Assembly: GCF_000720475.1 (NCBI RefSeq)
Contig: NZ_JOAP01000018.1
Coordinates: 1-64,000, forward strand
Direction of reading: 5' to 3'
Origin: Streptomyces aureocirculatus
GTDB lineage: Bacteria; Actinomycetota; Actinomycetes; Streptomycetales; Streptomycetaceae
Length of the DNA: 64,000 nt
Shown here: positions 9,599 to 17,662 of the stretch, one piece after another
Layout of the letters: each line of letters opens with the position of its first letter
Numbering within the stretch: position 1 is the first letter of the stretch
The notes under the pieces: model-generated
Databases searched by the model: none
Seen by the model: only the letters and a program-made list of their open reading frames with translations
Told to the model about the DNA's origin: nothing
Made by a program: the position numbers and the translations under genes

Positions 9599-9637
9599 TC
9601 AGCGCGGCCCGCTAAGCAGAAGGCGTACGGCACGCAT
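9599..9637 (-). CDS. leucine-rich leader peptide of leuS
   Basis: Twelve-codon ORF MRAVRLLLSGPR with three consecutive leucine codons (CTT CTG CTT), ending about 46 bases before the terminator. This is the classical arrangement of amino-acid attenuation: shortage of Leu-tRNA stalls the ribosome on the Leu run and changes downstream folding. Classical attenuators upstream of leuS have been predicted in some Streptomyces by comparative genomics. No Shine-Dalgarno is visible; TACCCT at 9644-9649 lies 6 bases upstream of the ATG, as expected for a -10 box of a leaderless transcript. The coding call rests on context, not length. Confidence 0.8.
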   Translation of the reverse strand: MRAVRLLLSGPR

Positions 9638-9899
9638 GGCGTCAGGGTACCGCAGCGCTCCGGAGCCGGGCGACGCGCTTTGTCCGGCCTTCGCCCCGGC
9701 CTCGCGAAGGCGCGATGACACTCCCTTCCCCCTCCACCCTCGCCCCAGCCTTGGCCAAGGGTTACCCCGCGTACCGCCCACTATCGGGGCAACACCAAGA
9801 TCGAGTCGCGCTTTGATAACAACGCAATAACTCAAACCCCGTACCCATCGGTATGGCGCGACCTAGCATGCGGCGATCGGACCATTTCGGAGTCGCCCC

Positions 9900-11456
9900 A
9901 TGAACCCTCTGAACCCGCACCGCAAGAGTCCCAAGCGTTCAGCTCCGCCCGCGGCACCCGCGCGCTCCCCCCGGACCTCCGCCCCCTTCCCGCCCGTCGG
10001 ACCCTCGTCCTCCTCGGCGTCGTCACCGGCCTTCCCCGCCTTCCCCGGACCGAGCAGAGCGGCCCGCTCCCTCGTCACCGTCGCCGCGCTGCTGCTCATA
10101 CCCCTGGCCGTGCTCGCGGGTGGCGACGGTTTCCGTGCCGCCCTCGACTTCACCACCGGCGTCCTGTCCCTGGTGGCCCTGACCGCATCCGTGATGTGGG
10201 GTCTGGTCGCCTCGGACCGGCTCTTCCTGCGCTCGCGCCAGCGACTGCTGGCCCAGGCCGTGCACCGGGGCACAGCGATCGCGTCGGTGGGCTTCCTGCT
10301 CCTGCACGGCACGGTGAAGCTCGCGCTCGACCATGTGTCCTTCGTGGGCGCCCTCGTGCCCTTCGGCCTCGGCGTGACGGGCGGCGCCGGGCTCATCGGC
10401 CTCGGCTCGCTCGCCGGCCTCCTCATGATCACCACCAGCGTCACCGGCGCCCTGCGCAGCGCCTTCGCCTCACCCGTCCAGGTCGCGTCCCGGTGGCGGG
10501 CCCTGCACATGCTGGCCTACCCGGCCTGGTGCGCCGCCCTGATCCACGGCCTGTACGCGGGCCGCCCCCCGAAGCCGTGGGTGGTCGCCCTGTACTGCCT
10601 GTGCCTGGTCGCGGTGGCCGGGGCGGTGGCACTGCGCGCGGCCCCGCGCCCGGTCAAGCGCAAGGTGGCCGCCCGGATCTTCGCCCTCCTGGAACCGGAC
10701 GAGCGGCCCTCGCCGTCCGGGACGCGGCGCCGCCAGAGCCCTGCCTCCGTACGGGAAACCGCCCCCGTGCGGGACACCGCCTCCGCGCCGCTGCCCGGAA
10801 CGGCATCGGGCCGCTTCACCACCGCACCACCCGACAAGACCCCCGTCTCCGGCATCGCCGCCGCCTACCGCGCGCTGGCCACGCCCTCCGGCCACGACAC
10901 GGCCCTCCCCCTCGACCTCCAGCCCACCGAAGTCCTGCCCACCGTGACCCCCCGCTGGCCGACCCCGTGTCCCCCGCCACCGTCCGAGGCCCCCTCGGCC
11001 CCGCTCCCGCACTCCTCCGTAGACAGCGGATACGACTCCATGGACGGCAGGTACGCCTCCGGAGACGGCAGGTACGCCTCCACGGACGGCAGGTACGAGT
11101 CCTCGGCGGGCCGGTACGACTCCACGGACGACGGCTACGGCAGCGTGGCGGACGGGTACGACCCGGCGGGCCCCGCCGGCTACGACACCCTGGGCCGCCA
11201 CGGTCCCCCGGGCGCCCGGTACGACCACCAGGACGCCCAGCACGACTACGGAGACAGGGGCTGCGGCCCCGCCGCCGATCCGTACGGCACCGGACCGCAG
11301 CCCGTCCACCACCCGCCCGCGCCCGGCCCGCCCCCGCGCCCGTCCGCGCCGCCCCCGCCGCCGGACCCCGGCGACCCCACGCAACAGCTACTCGGCCCGT
11401 TCCAGGCCCCCAGCACCGGCGAACCCTGGAACGCCCCCACCGGAGGCAGCAAGTGA
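9900..11456 (+). CDS. ferric-reductase-like transmembrane (b-type haem) protein
   Basis: About 518 residues. After a Pro/Ser-rich cytoplasmic N-terminus (about 55 residues) come roughly six TM helices. Four histidines lie in helix pairs: H in AVHRGTA, H in LLLHGTVK, H in RALHMLAYP and H in ALIHGLYAG. This pattern suits two b-type haems as in ferric-reductase-like/cytochrome b domains. The C-terminal half is a long Pro/Ser/Gly/Tyr-rich tail containing heptad repeats. The start is supported by GGAG 8 bases upstream. It overlaps the next gene by 4 bases (GTGA), so the two are co-translated; the partner probably feeds electrons to it. Substrate unknown; haem ligation is inferred. Confidence 0.8.
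   Translation: MNPLNPHRKSPKRSAPPAAPARSPRTSAPFPPVGPSSSSASSPAFPAFPGPSRAARSLVTVAALLLIPLAVLAGGDGFRAALDFTTGVLSLVALTASVMWGLVASDRLFLRSRQRLLAQAVHRGTAIASVGFLLLHGTVKLALDHVSFVGALVPFGLGVTGGAGLIGLGSLAGLLMITTSVTGALRSAFASPVQVASRWRALHMLAYPAWCAALIHGLYAGRPPKPWVVALYCLCLVAVAGAVALRAAPRPVKRKVAARIFALLEPDERPSPSGTRRRQSPASVRETAPVRDTASAPLPGTASGRFTTAPPDKTPVSGIAAAYRALATPSGHDTALPLDLQPTEVLPTVTPRWPTPCPPPPSEAPSAPLPHSSVDSGYDSMDGRYASGDGRYASTDGRYESSAGRYDSTDDGYGSVADGYDPAGPAGYDTLGRHGPPGARYDHQDAQHDYGDRGCGPAADPYGTGPQPVHHPPAPGPPPRPSAPPPPPDPGDPTQQLLGPFQAPSTGEPWNAPTGGSK
11019..11165 (+). repeat. heptad repeat in the tail of the haem membrane protein
   Basis: About seven degenerate 21-bp units encode Asp/Gly/Tyr/Ser-rich heptads such as DGRYASG, DGRYAST and GRYDSTD. 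Codons between copies are similar but not identical, and a recurring GACGGCAGGTACG core is visible at 11043, 11064 and 11085. Confidence 0.7.
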
Positions 11457-13042
11457 ACGCGTCCCTGCCGGACGTCCCCGAAGTCCGCGTCGTCGGACTT
11501 CCACTCCTGACCTCGGGCTTCGACCTGGTCGAGCGGCTCGACCTCGCCATGCACCTCAAGGTGCACGGCCCGCTGGAACCGATCGCGGGTGAGCGGCTCG
11601 CCACGCTCGCCGAACAGATCTCGCTGCGCGGCCGCGGCGGCGCGGGCTTTCCGTTCGCCAAGAAGCTGCGGGCCGTCGCCGAGGCCGCGATCCGGCGGGG
11701 CGTGCGGCCCGTGGTGGTCGTCAACGGCAGCGAGGACGAGCCCGCCTGCCGCAAGGACACCGTCCTGATCAACCGCGCCCCGCACCTCATCCTCGACGGC
11801 GCACTCCTCGCGGCCGAGGCGCTGGGCGCCCGTACGCTCGTCATCGGTGTGACACGTGACTCCACGGAGGCGTCGATGCAGTCGGCGCTGGCGGAGCGCG
11901 GCCTGGGCAACCGGCGCGGATCGACTCTCCGCGCGCGCGTGCAGCGCAATCCCGTGCGCATGGTCACCGGCGAGTCATCGGCCCTCGTGCGGTCCGCGGA
12001 CGGCGGGCCGCCGCTGCCCCCGGGGCGCAAGGTGCGCACATCCGACTCGGGCGTGGGCGGCGCGCCGACGCTCCTGTCGAACGCGGAGACCTTCGCGCAG
12101 CTCGCCGTGGCCGCCCGGATCGGCCCGGACCGCTACCGGCGCACCGGCCTGCACGACGAGCCGGGCACCGTACTGCTCACCCTCTCCGGCGCGGTCGCAC
12201 GGCCCATGGTCATCGAAGTCCCAACAGGAGTGCCCCTGCGGTACGTTCTGCAGCTCGCCGGCGCGCCACCGCTGCCGCAGGGCGTCCTGACGGGCGGCTA
12301 CCACGGCAAGTGGCTGGACGCGGTCACCTCCCATGACGCGGTCGTCTCACGGGCCTCCCTGGAGGCCTGTGGGGGCGCGCTCGGAGCGGGCGCGGTCCTG
12401 CCCATCGGCCCGGGCACCTGTCCCCTCGGCGAGTCCCTGCGCGTGGCGCACTGGCTCGCCGCCGAGAGCTCAGGCCAGTGCGGCCCCTGCTACCTGGGGC
12501 TCCCTGCCGCCGCGCGCGGGCTCGCGGACGTCCTGGACGGCGGCGGGCCGACCGCCCTGGAGGCGCTGCGCGAGGTGACGCGGGCGGTGAAGCGGCGGGG
12601 TGCGTGCAAGCACCCGGACGGCTCGGCGGCGTTCCTGGAGTCCACGATCGCGGCGTTCACCGACGATCTCGCCGCCCACGTCCTCGGCGACGGCTGCGGG
12701 CGGCCCGTGGCGGGCGTCCTGCCGCTGCACGACGAGAGCCCGCGGGGCGGGGCGTCCAGCGGCCGCAGGCTCGCCGTCGACTGGACGCTGTGCCAGGGCC
12801 ACGGCTTGTGCGCGGACATCGTCCCGGAGCTGATCCAGCTCGGCCCTGACGGTTTCCCCGCGGTCGCGGAGGCCGCGGTGCCGCGCTACTCGGAGGCCCG
12901 CGCCCAGCGCGCCGTCCGCCGCTGCCCGGCCCTTGCCCTGCGTGTCGAGGAGGACCAGACGGCCGCCACGGCGCCGCCCACGGCCCTGCCGATGCTGCCG
13001 CGGGGCCGCGTCCGCAGGGCGCTCGGCAGCGGGCGGCAGTGA
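11453..13042 (+). CDS. NuoF-like flavoprotein fused to a [3Fe-4S]-type ferredoxin
   Basis: About 529 residues. The N-terminal part resembles the 51-kDa NuoF/HoxF fold: FMN/NADH-binding glycine-rich RGRGGAGFPFAKKL, then an SLBB-like segment, then an Fe-S region with SSGQCGPCYLG and a distal Cys in GACKHP. The C-terminal 90 residues look like a small ferredoxin with LCQGHGLC and a later RCP, the spacing of [3Fe-4S] ferredoxins that partner cytochrome P450. The GTG start at 11453 overlaps the upstream stop by 4 bases and has GGAGG 8 bases before it. It probably oxidises NAD(P)H and passes electrons to the neighbouring haem membrane protein; this link is inferred from coupling. Confidence 0.82.
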   Translation: MNASLPDVPEVRVVGLPLLTSGFDLVERLDLAMHLKVHGPLEPIAGERLATLAEQISLRGRGGAGFPFAKKLRAVAEAAIRRGVRPVVVVNGSEDEPACRKDTVLINRAPHLILDGALLAAEALGARTLVIGVTRDSTEASMQSALAERGLGNRRGSTLRARVQRNPVRMVTGESSALVRSADGGPPLPPGRKVRTSDSGVGGAPTLLSNAETFAQLAVAARIGPDRYRRTGLHDEPGTVLLTLSGAVARPMVIEVPTGVPLRYVLQLAGAPPLPQGVLTGGYHGKWLDAVTSHDAVVSRASLEACGGALGAGAVLPIGPGTCPLGESLRVAHWLAAESSGQCGPCYLGLPAAARGLADVLDGGGPTALEALREVTRAVKRRGACKHPDGSAAFLESTIAAFTDDLAAHVLGDGCGRPVAGVLPLHDESPRGGASSGRRLAVDWTLCQGHGLCADIVPELIQLGPDGFPAVAEAAVPRYSEARAQRAVRRCPALALRVEEDQTAATAPPTALPMLPRGRVRRALGSGRQ

Positions 13043-13145
13043 CGGCGTGACGCGTCGTGCGACCCGGGTCACACCATCGAGTGCCGTGTGGCCCGAGTCG
13101 CCCCTGCAAGACGTCCGGAAGGCGAGGCACCCAGAAAACGAAGAG

Positions 13146-13172
13146 GCGGGCCACCCGATCTGGGTGGCCCGC
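13146..13172 (-). terminator. terminator of the first tRNA-Ala
   Basis: Perfect 11-bp stem GCGGGCCACCC/GGGTGGCCCGC with a 5-base loop. On the minus strand it is followed by CTCTTCGTTTTC. It lies 10 bases beyond the tRNA 3' end. Confidence 0.85.
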
Positions 13173-13182
13173 TCATCTGCTG

Positions 13183-13255
13183 TGGAGCTAAGGAGAATTG
13201 AACTCCTGACCTCCTGCATGCCATGCAGGCGCTCTACCAACTGAGCTATAGCCCC
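13183..13255 (-). tRNA. tRNA-Ala(GGC)
   Basis: A 73-nt cloverleaf. The acceptor stem GGGGCTA/TAGCTCC contains the G3:U70 pair diagnostic of alanine tRNA, the anticodon stem-loop CCTGC-ATGGCAT-GCAGG gives anticodon GGC, and the T-arm reads through GTTCAATTC. The discriminator base is A and CCA is not encoded. The gene plus 3 flanking bases is identical to the copy at 17590-17662. Confidence 0.97.
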
Positions 13256-13366
13256 TCGCTGCTCCGCCCGGTTCCCCCGGCGGCTCCGCCAACATTACAC
13301 GGTCACCCCCGTAGTCCACCAAATCGTTTCCCGGGCGTACGCACAGGCCCATTACCGTCCGCCCTC

Positions 13367-14443
13367 GTGACCGTGCTCGCGATGACCGTCGTCCGCCGCC
13401 AGGCGCCCCTCGCCGCCGTGGGCTGCCTGTTGTCCTTCGTCCTCTTCTGGGCCGCGCAGCGCGCGGCCGACGTCTCGATGATCGACCTGATGGTCTACCG
13501 CGCGGAGGGCCTGGCCGTGCGCTCGGGCGTCGACCTGTACGCGCTGCGGGCCACCGGGGCCGACCTGCCCATGACGTACCCGCCGTTCGCGGCCCTGCTG
13601 TTCACGCCGCTGACCCTGCTGGACCCGGTGGACCTGCGTCCCCTCGCCACGCTCGGGAACCTGCTGCTCGCCGTCCTGGTGATGTGGGACCTGACCCGGC
13701 GGCCCGGCCACCGGTGGGCGGGAGCGGGCATCGGGCTGGCCGCGGCGATCAAGCTGACGCCCGCCCTGTTCGCCGTCTTACTGCTGCTCGTCGGCGTCGT
13801 CGTCGCGGCACGGCGGGGCGCGTGGCGCCCGCCCGTGCGGCACGCGTGCGTGGCCGCCGCCACGTTCCTCGGGGCGACGCTTCTCGCGGCCCTGGTGCTG
13901 CCGGAGGACTCACGGAACTTCTGGACCCGGGTGGTCTTCGCGGCGGGCCGGGTCGGGCGCGCGGAGAACACCGCGAACCAGTCCGTGCGCGGGGTGCTCG
14001 CCCGGCTCCTTCACACCGCGGACCCGGGCGCCCTGTGGGCGGTGGTGGCGGCCCTCGTCTGCGTGGCGGGGATGGCCGTGGCGGTGGCCGCCGCGGTGCG
14101 CGGGGAGCGGGCCTGGGGCGCGGCCGCGTGCGCGGCCACGGCGCTGCTCGTCAGCCCGGTGTCGTGGTCGCACCACTGGGTGTGGTGCGTGCCGATGGTG
14201 CTGCTGCTGTGGTCGCGGGCGACGCGGTGGGGCGGCGCGGGACGCTGGGCGGCGGCGGGCGCGCTCACCCTGGTGTTCTGTTCGTACGCCCTGTGGTGGG
14301 TGCCGCACACTCCGGGGCGGCCGGAACTCACCCAGAACTTCGGCCAGATGGCGCTGTCCGCGATCTACCCGCTGGCCGCCGCCGGGTTCCTCGCGCTCGC
14401 TGCCGCGTCTCTCAGGCGGTGGCGAACGAATAGAACCGTTTGA
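13367..14443 (+). CDS. GT87-family (DUF2029) polyprenol-phosphate glycosyltransferase
   Basis: About 358 residues with roughly ten TM helices. The family pattern includes an early DLMVYRAEG, then MTYPPFAALLFTPL and a C-terminal VSWSHHWVW. GT87 enzymes, such as mycobacterial mannosyltransferases, use a polyprenol-phospho-mannose donor on the outer face of the membrane; acceptor and sugar here are unknown. The start is uncertain: GTG 13367 (VTVLAM) or ATG 13382. No Shine-Dalgarno is seen and TACCGT sits 8 bases before the GTG, which would fit a leaderless message. The last 32 bp overlap, tail to tail, with the zinc-ribbon gene on the other strand. Confidence 0.85.
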   Translation: MTVLAMTVVRRQAPLAAVGCLLSFVLFWAAQRAADVSMIDLMVYRAEGLAVRSGVDLYALRATGADLPMTYPPFAALLFTPLTLLDPVDLRPLATLGNLLLAVLVMWDLTRRPGHRWAGAGIGLAAAIKLTPALFAVLLLLVGVVVAARRGAWRPPVRHACVAAATFLGATLLAALVLPEDSRNFWTRVVFAAGRVGRAENTANQSVRGVLARLLHTADPGALWAVVAALVCVAGMAVAVAAAVRGERAWGAAACAATALLVSPVSWSHHWVWCVPMVLLLWSRATRWGGAGRWAAAGALTLVFCSYALWWVPHTPGRPELTQNFGQMALSAIYPLAAAGFLALAAASLRRWRTNRTV

Positions 14444-14645
14444 GGGTGCAGTGCTCGTCCAGGAGGCGACCGTAGATCGGCTCGCCTTCCAGTTCGCGGT
14501 ACGTCTCGATGGGGTCGCCTTTTATGATCAGCGCCCGTGCGCACTCCTCGCACCAGTACTGATAGTCCGGGTTGACCGGTTCCATGTCGCGGACGATCGG
14601 CGTACCACTGCCGCACCAGTCGCATTTACGCCTGTGTGCACCCAT
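14412..14645 (-). CDS. small zinc-ribbon protein, unknown function
   Basis: 77 residues with two CxxC knuckles (KCDWCGSG and YWCEECAR) spaced about 22 residues, which should hold one zinc. The C-terminal half is acidic/hydrophobic (IETYRELEGEPIYGRLL). It begins 3 bases after the upstream 58-residue zinc-ribbon gene, with GGAG about 9 bases before the ATG, so the pair is an operon. Its 3' end overlaps the convergent GT87 gene by 32 bp. No function is recognised; a nucleic-acid or protein adaptor role is only a guess. Confidence 0.8.
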   Translation of the reverse strand: MGAHRRKCDWCGSGTPIVRDMEPVNPDYQYWCEECARALIIKGDPIETYRELEGEPIYGRLLDEHCTLKRFYSFATA

Positions 14646-14648
14646 CGA

Positions 14649-14825
14649 TCAGCTCCAGCTATGGCCGCAGGCCGTGCACACGTAACTGACTCCGCCGTTG
14701 TCTCCGAGGACTTGGGCCACGTGGGCCGAACCGCAGGAAGGGCAGTGGAGGAGCGTGGCGTCACCGACACGTATGTCCGCCGCTTCGAAAAGGCTTCGCG
14801 CCTCTTCGAGGATGCTCGCAGGCAT
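14649..14825 (-). CDS. 58-residue zinc-ribbon protein
   Basis: MPASILEEARSLF followed by two CxxC motifs (HCPSCGS and VCTACGH) 20 residues apart, ending HSWS. Zinc binding is very likely; function unknown. The start has a strong GGGAGG Shine-Dalgarno 9 bases upstream. The stop is 3 bases before the next small zinc-ribbon gene. The two look like a translationally linked pair and share layout but not obvious sequence. It is easily missed by gene callers because it is under 60 codons. Confidence 0.82.
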   Translation of the reverse strand: MPASILEEARSLFEAADIRVGDATLLHCPSCGSAHVAQVLGDNGGVSYVCTACGHSWS

Positions 14826-14914
14826 CGCGCTCTCCCTCCCGTCGGGTCACCGTCGGCGCTTTGGTGCAGTCCCCTTCCGGCCCCGTCGATTCTGCCACGA
14901 CCACGGCGAGCCGG

Positions 14915-16378
14915 TCAGCGACGCATACGTACCAGTCCGGACACGGCGCCCAGGGCGGCTGCCGCGGCGAGCGCGTAGCAGCACACCAGGAGCGCGTCCG
15001 CCGATGTATACGCCCCAGGAGCCGCCTGCGACTCAACGCCACCGAGGTAAATCGCGCCGAAAGCAGCGACACCCGTGAGCTGACCGAGCTGGGTGACGGT
15101 GGCGAGAAGTCCACTGGCGTCCGCCGCGTCCTCCTGCCCGACCGTCGCCAACGCGCGCGTGAGGGTGGGGCTGAAGCCGAGCGCGAGCCCCACTCCGCCG
15201 ACGGCGAAGGCCGCGTACAGCAACAGACCGCCGTCGTCGCCGTCCCGCAGCAGCAGCCCCACCGCGAGGGCCGACACCGCCGCCAGCGTGAACCCGCCGG
15301 GGATCAGCGCCCGTTGCAGCGCGGCGGGCCAGGCGCGCCAGGTCAGACCGACCACTCCGAAGACCATCGCCATCGGCGCGAACGTGAGCCCGGCGCGCAG
15401 CGCGCTGTAGCCGAGCCCGCCCTGGACGTGCAGGGACAGCACGAAGAGGAAGCCGGCGTTGACGGCCATCACCGTGCCGAGCCGGAAGACCGCGAGGCCC
15501 ATGCCCGGCACCCGCAGGACGCGCGGCGAGATCAGCGGTGCCCCACCGCGCCGGGCGAGCCGCCCCTCGTACCCGCAGAACACCCCGAAGACCACGGCGG
15601 CGGCGCCGAACGAGATCCACGTCCACAGCGGCCAGCCCTCCTGCTCACCGAGCACCAGCGGCACGGTGAGCGCCGACACGGCGGCGCCGAGCAGCACCAG
15701 GCCCGGCACGTCCAGGCCGCGCGCACGCGCCTGCGTACCGCGCTCGTCGCGGGGCAGTACGCGTGCGGCGAGGACGATGAGCACCGCGCCGACCGGCACG
15801 TTCACCAGGAAGACCGGGCGCCAGCCGGTGCCGAACAGATCGGCGCTGACGAGGACGCCGCCGACGACCTGCCCGGCGGCGGCTCCGGTCGCGAGCACCG
15901 CCGAGTACGCGCCGAGCGCCTTCATCCGCGCCTCACCGGTGAAGTTCCGCTGGATGAGGCTGAGCACCTGCGGGATCATGACCGCGGAGCCCGCGCCCTG
16001 GACGAGCCGGAAGGCGATCAACTGCCCGGTGCTCTGGCTCAGCCCGCAGGCCAGCGAGGCGGCGGTGAACACGGCGAGCCCCGCCAGATAGACGCGGCGG
16101 TGGCCGAGCCGCTCGCCGAGCCGGGCACCGGTGATCAGCAGCACGGCGTACGTGATGGTGTAGCCGGCGATGACGAGTTGCAGCCCGGCGCCGGACGCGT
16201 GCAGGTCGTCGCGGACGGAGGGCGCGGCGACATTGACGATGAACACGTCGAGCAGGGCCATGAACTGGGCGGTGAGGACGGCCGCGAGCAGGCGTCCGCG
16301 GCCGTTGTCAGTGCCAGGGTCTTTACTGGACGCAGGAGTTGGGGCGGGGGCCGCCGGGGCTGGGGTCGATGTGGTCAT
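14915..16378 (-). CDS. DHA2-family MFS drug/metabolite exporter
   Basis: 487 residues with about 14 TM helices, the size of the EmrB/QacA (DHA2) branch of proton antiporters. Recognisable family stretches are FMALLDVFIVNVAAPS in TM1, ARLGERLGHRRVYLAG in the loop 2-3 motif A position, and RLVQGAGSAVMIPQ in motif B/C. The N-terminus is Ala/Pro/Thr-rich. The start at 16378 has only a weak AGGGG. It diverges from an MmyB-type regulator with 94 bp between them, so that regulator probably controls it. Substrate cannot be predicted. Confidence 0.92.
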   Translation of the reverse strand: MTTSTPAPAAPAPTPASSKDPGTDNGRGRLLAAVLTAQFMALLDVFIVNVAAPSVRDDLHASGAGLQLVIAGYTITYAVLLITGARLGERLGHRRVYLAGLAVFTAASLACGLSQSTGQLIAFRLVQGAGSAVMIPQVLSLIQRNFTGEARMKALGAYSAVLATGAAAGQVVGGVLVSADLFGTGWRPVFLVNVPVGAVLIVLAARVLPRDERGTQARARGLDVPGLVLLGAAVSALTVPLVLGEQEGWPLWTWISFGAAAVVFGVFCGYEGRLARRGGAPLISPRVLRVPGMGLAVFRLGTVMAVNAGFLFVLSLHVQGGLGYSALRAGLTFAPMAMVFGVVGLTWRAWPAALQRALIPGGFTLAAVSALAVGLLLRDGDDGGLLLYAAFAVGGVGLALGFSPTLTRALATVGQEDAADASGLLATVTQLGQLTGVAAFGAIYLGGVESQAAPGAYTSADALLVCCYALAAAAALGAVSGLVRMRR

Positions 16379-16472
16379 ACCCCTGAGCGTGGCCCCGCTC
16401 CGATACGGGGAGTGAGAGTCCGCTGATGCTGGTACTGGCAGCACCTGGCAAGGGCCGCGGCAGGAGCCGAGG
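16379..16472. promoter_or_regulatory. divergent promoter/operator region, MFS exporter and MmyB-type regulator
   Basis: The 94-bp intergenic region holds two short inverted repeats: CCCCG-N8-CGGGG (16393-16410) and TGCTG-N7-CAGCA (16427-16443). Either could be the binding site of the adjacent helix-turn-helix regulator. No consensus -35/-10 pair could be assigned with confidence. Confidence 0.4.
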
Positions 16473-17489
16473 ATGGGGGACGTGACGACGATGGACATGC
16501 CGAGGACCACGACGACGGCACCGGCGGGGCCGGCCGCGCCCGCACCCGCGCCGGTGGCCACACCCGCGCCCGCCCCGTCGCCCACATCCGCACCCGTGCC
16601 CGCCCTCACCTCGGCACCCGCACCGGCACCGGCACCCACACCCACCCGCCGCCGCGCCGAGCTGGCCACCTTCCTGCGCGGTCGGCGCGCCCGCGTCACC
16701 CCCGCCGACGTGGGCATGCCACCGGGCCCCCGGCGCCGCACGCCGGGCCTGCGCCGTGAGGAGGTCGCCCAGCTCTCCGGCGTCGGCGTCACGTGGTACA
16801 CGTGGCTGGAGCAGGGCCGCCCCATCAACGCCTCCGCCCAGGTCCTGGACGCCGTCGCGCGCACCCTGCGCCTCGACAGGGCGGAGCGCGAGCATCTGTA
16901 CCACCTCGCGGAGGTTCCCTACGTCGCGCGGCACCAGATGGCCGCGACGGCGGTGGACCAGGAGATCCAGGGCATCATCGACGCCCTGGACCCGCACCCG
17001 GCGGCGGTCTACAACTCGCGGTACGACATCCTCGCCACGAACGCCGCCTACCGGCACCTTTTCGTCGTCCCCGAGGTGGCGGCGATAGGCGTGGCGAACG
17101 TGCTGTGGACGCTGTTCGTCGTGCCCGAGCTGCACTGCCCGCTGGTCTTCCGGGACTCGGAGCTGCCGGTGATGGTGGCGACACTGCGCGAGGCGTACGG
17201 CAGACATGTGGGCGAGCCCGCCTGGGAGGACTACATACGGGAACTGTCCGCGGCCAGCCCGATGTTCGCGCGGCTGTGGGCGAGCGGTGACGTGGTGCCG
17301 CCGGGGCCGCGGGTCAAGACGTTCCGGCACGAGGCGGTCGGTGAGCTGCGGATGACGTCGGTGTCGCTGTCCATCAACGGCATGCCGGAGTGCCGCATCG
17401 TGGCGTACACACCGGACGACGAGCGGACCCGGGAGCGGATGGAGCGGATCCGGGAGCGGGTGGAGCGGGTCCGGGCGCAGGCCGTGTGA
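16473..17489 (+). CDS. XRE/MmyB-type transcriptional regulator
   Basis: 338 residues. After a roughly 55-residue Ala/Pro/Thr low-complexity N-terminus, an XRE helix-turn-helix (GLRREEVAQLSGVGVTWY, then LEQGR) is followed by the MmyB-like ligand-binding domain, a PAS-like fold found in many actinomycete regulators (VYNSRYDILATNAAY; KTFRHEAVGEL). Members of this family have been linked to fatty-acid sensing in some cases; the ligand here is unknown. The first ATG (16473) has GGAG close by; ATG 16491 is also possible. Divergent pairing with the MFS exporter suggests local control of efflux. The charged end has an ERMERIRERVERVR repeat. Confidence 0.9.
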   Translation: MGDVTTMDMPRTTTTAPAGPAAPAPAPVATPAPAPSPTSAPVPALTSAPAPAPAPTPTRRRAELATFLRGRRARVTPADVGMPPGPRRRTPGLRREEVAQLSGVGVTWYTWLEQGRPINASAQVLDAVARTLRLDRAEREHLYHLAEVPYVARHQMAATAVDQEIQGIIDALDPHPAAVYNSRYDILATNAAYRHLFVVPEVAAIGVANVLWTLFVVPELHCPLVFRDSELPVMVATLREAYGRHVGEPAWEDYIRELSAASPMFARLWASGDVVPPGPRVKTFRHEAVGELRMTSVSLSINGMPECRIVAYTPDDERTRERMERIRERVERVRAQAV

Positions 17490-17554
17490 GGAGCGGGGGA
17501 CGGGAGGAACAGACAACAGGCCACGTGCGGAGCGGGGCGTCCGGGCAAAGCAAA

Positions 17555-17581
17555 GTCCCGCCCCCTTGACGGGGACGGGAC
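17555..17581 (-). terminator. terminator of the second tRNA-Ala
   Basis: Stem GTCCCG-CCCC paired with GGGG-CGGGAC (one bulge or mismatch), followed on the minus strand by TTTGCTTTGC. It sits between the tRNA and the convergent regulator gene and may serve both. Confidence 0.75.
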
Positions 17582-17589
17582 GGAGATTG

Positions 17590-17662
17590 TGGAGCTAAGG
17601 AGAATTGAACTCCTGACCTCCTGCATGCCATGCAGGCGCTCTACCAACTGAGCTATAGCCCC
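17590..17662 (-). tRNA. tRNA-Ala(GGC), second copy
   Basis: Identical over all 73 nt to the copy at 13183-13255: G3:U70 acceptor pair, GGC anticodon, no encoded CCA. It has its own downstream terminator. The two genes are direct repeats 4.4 kb apart. Confidence 0.97.
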
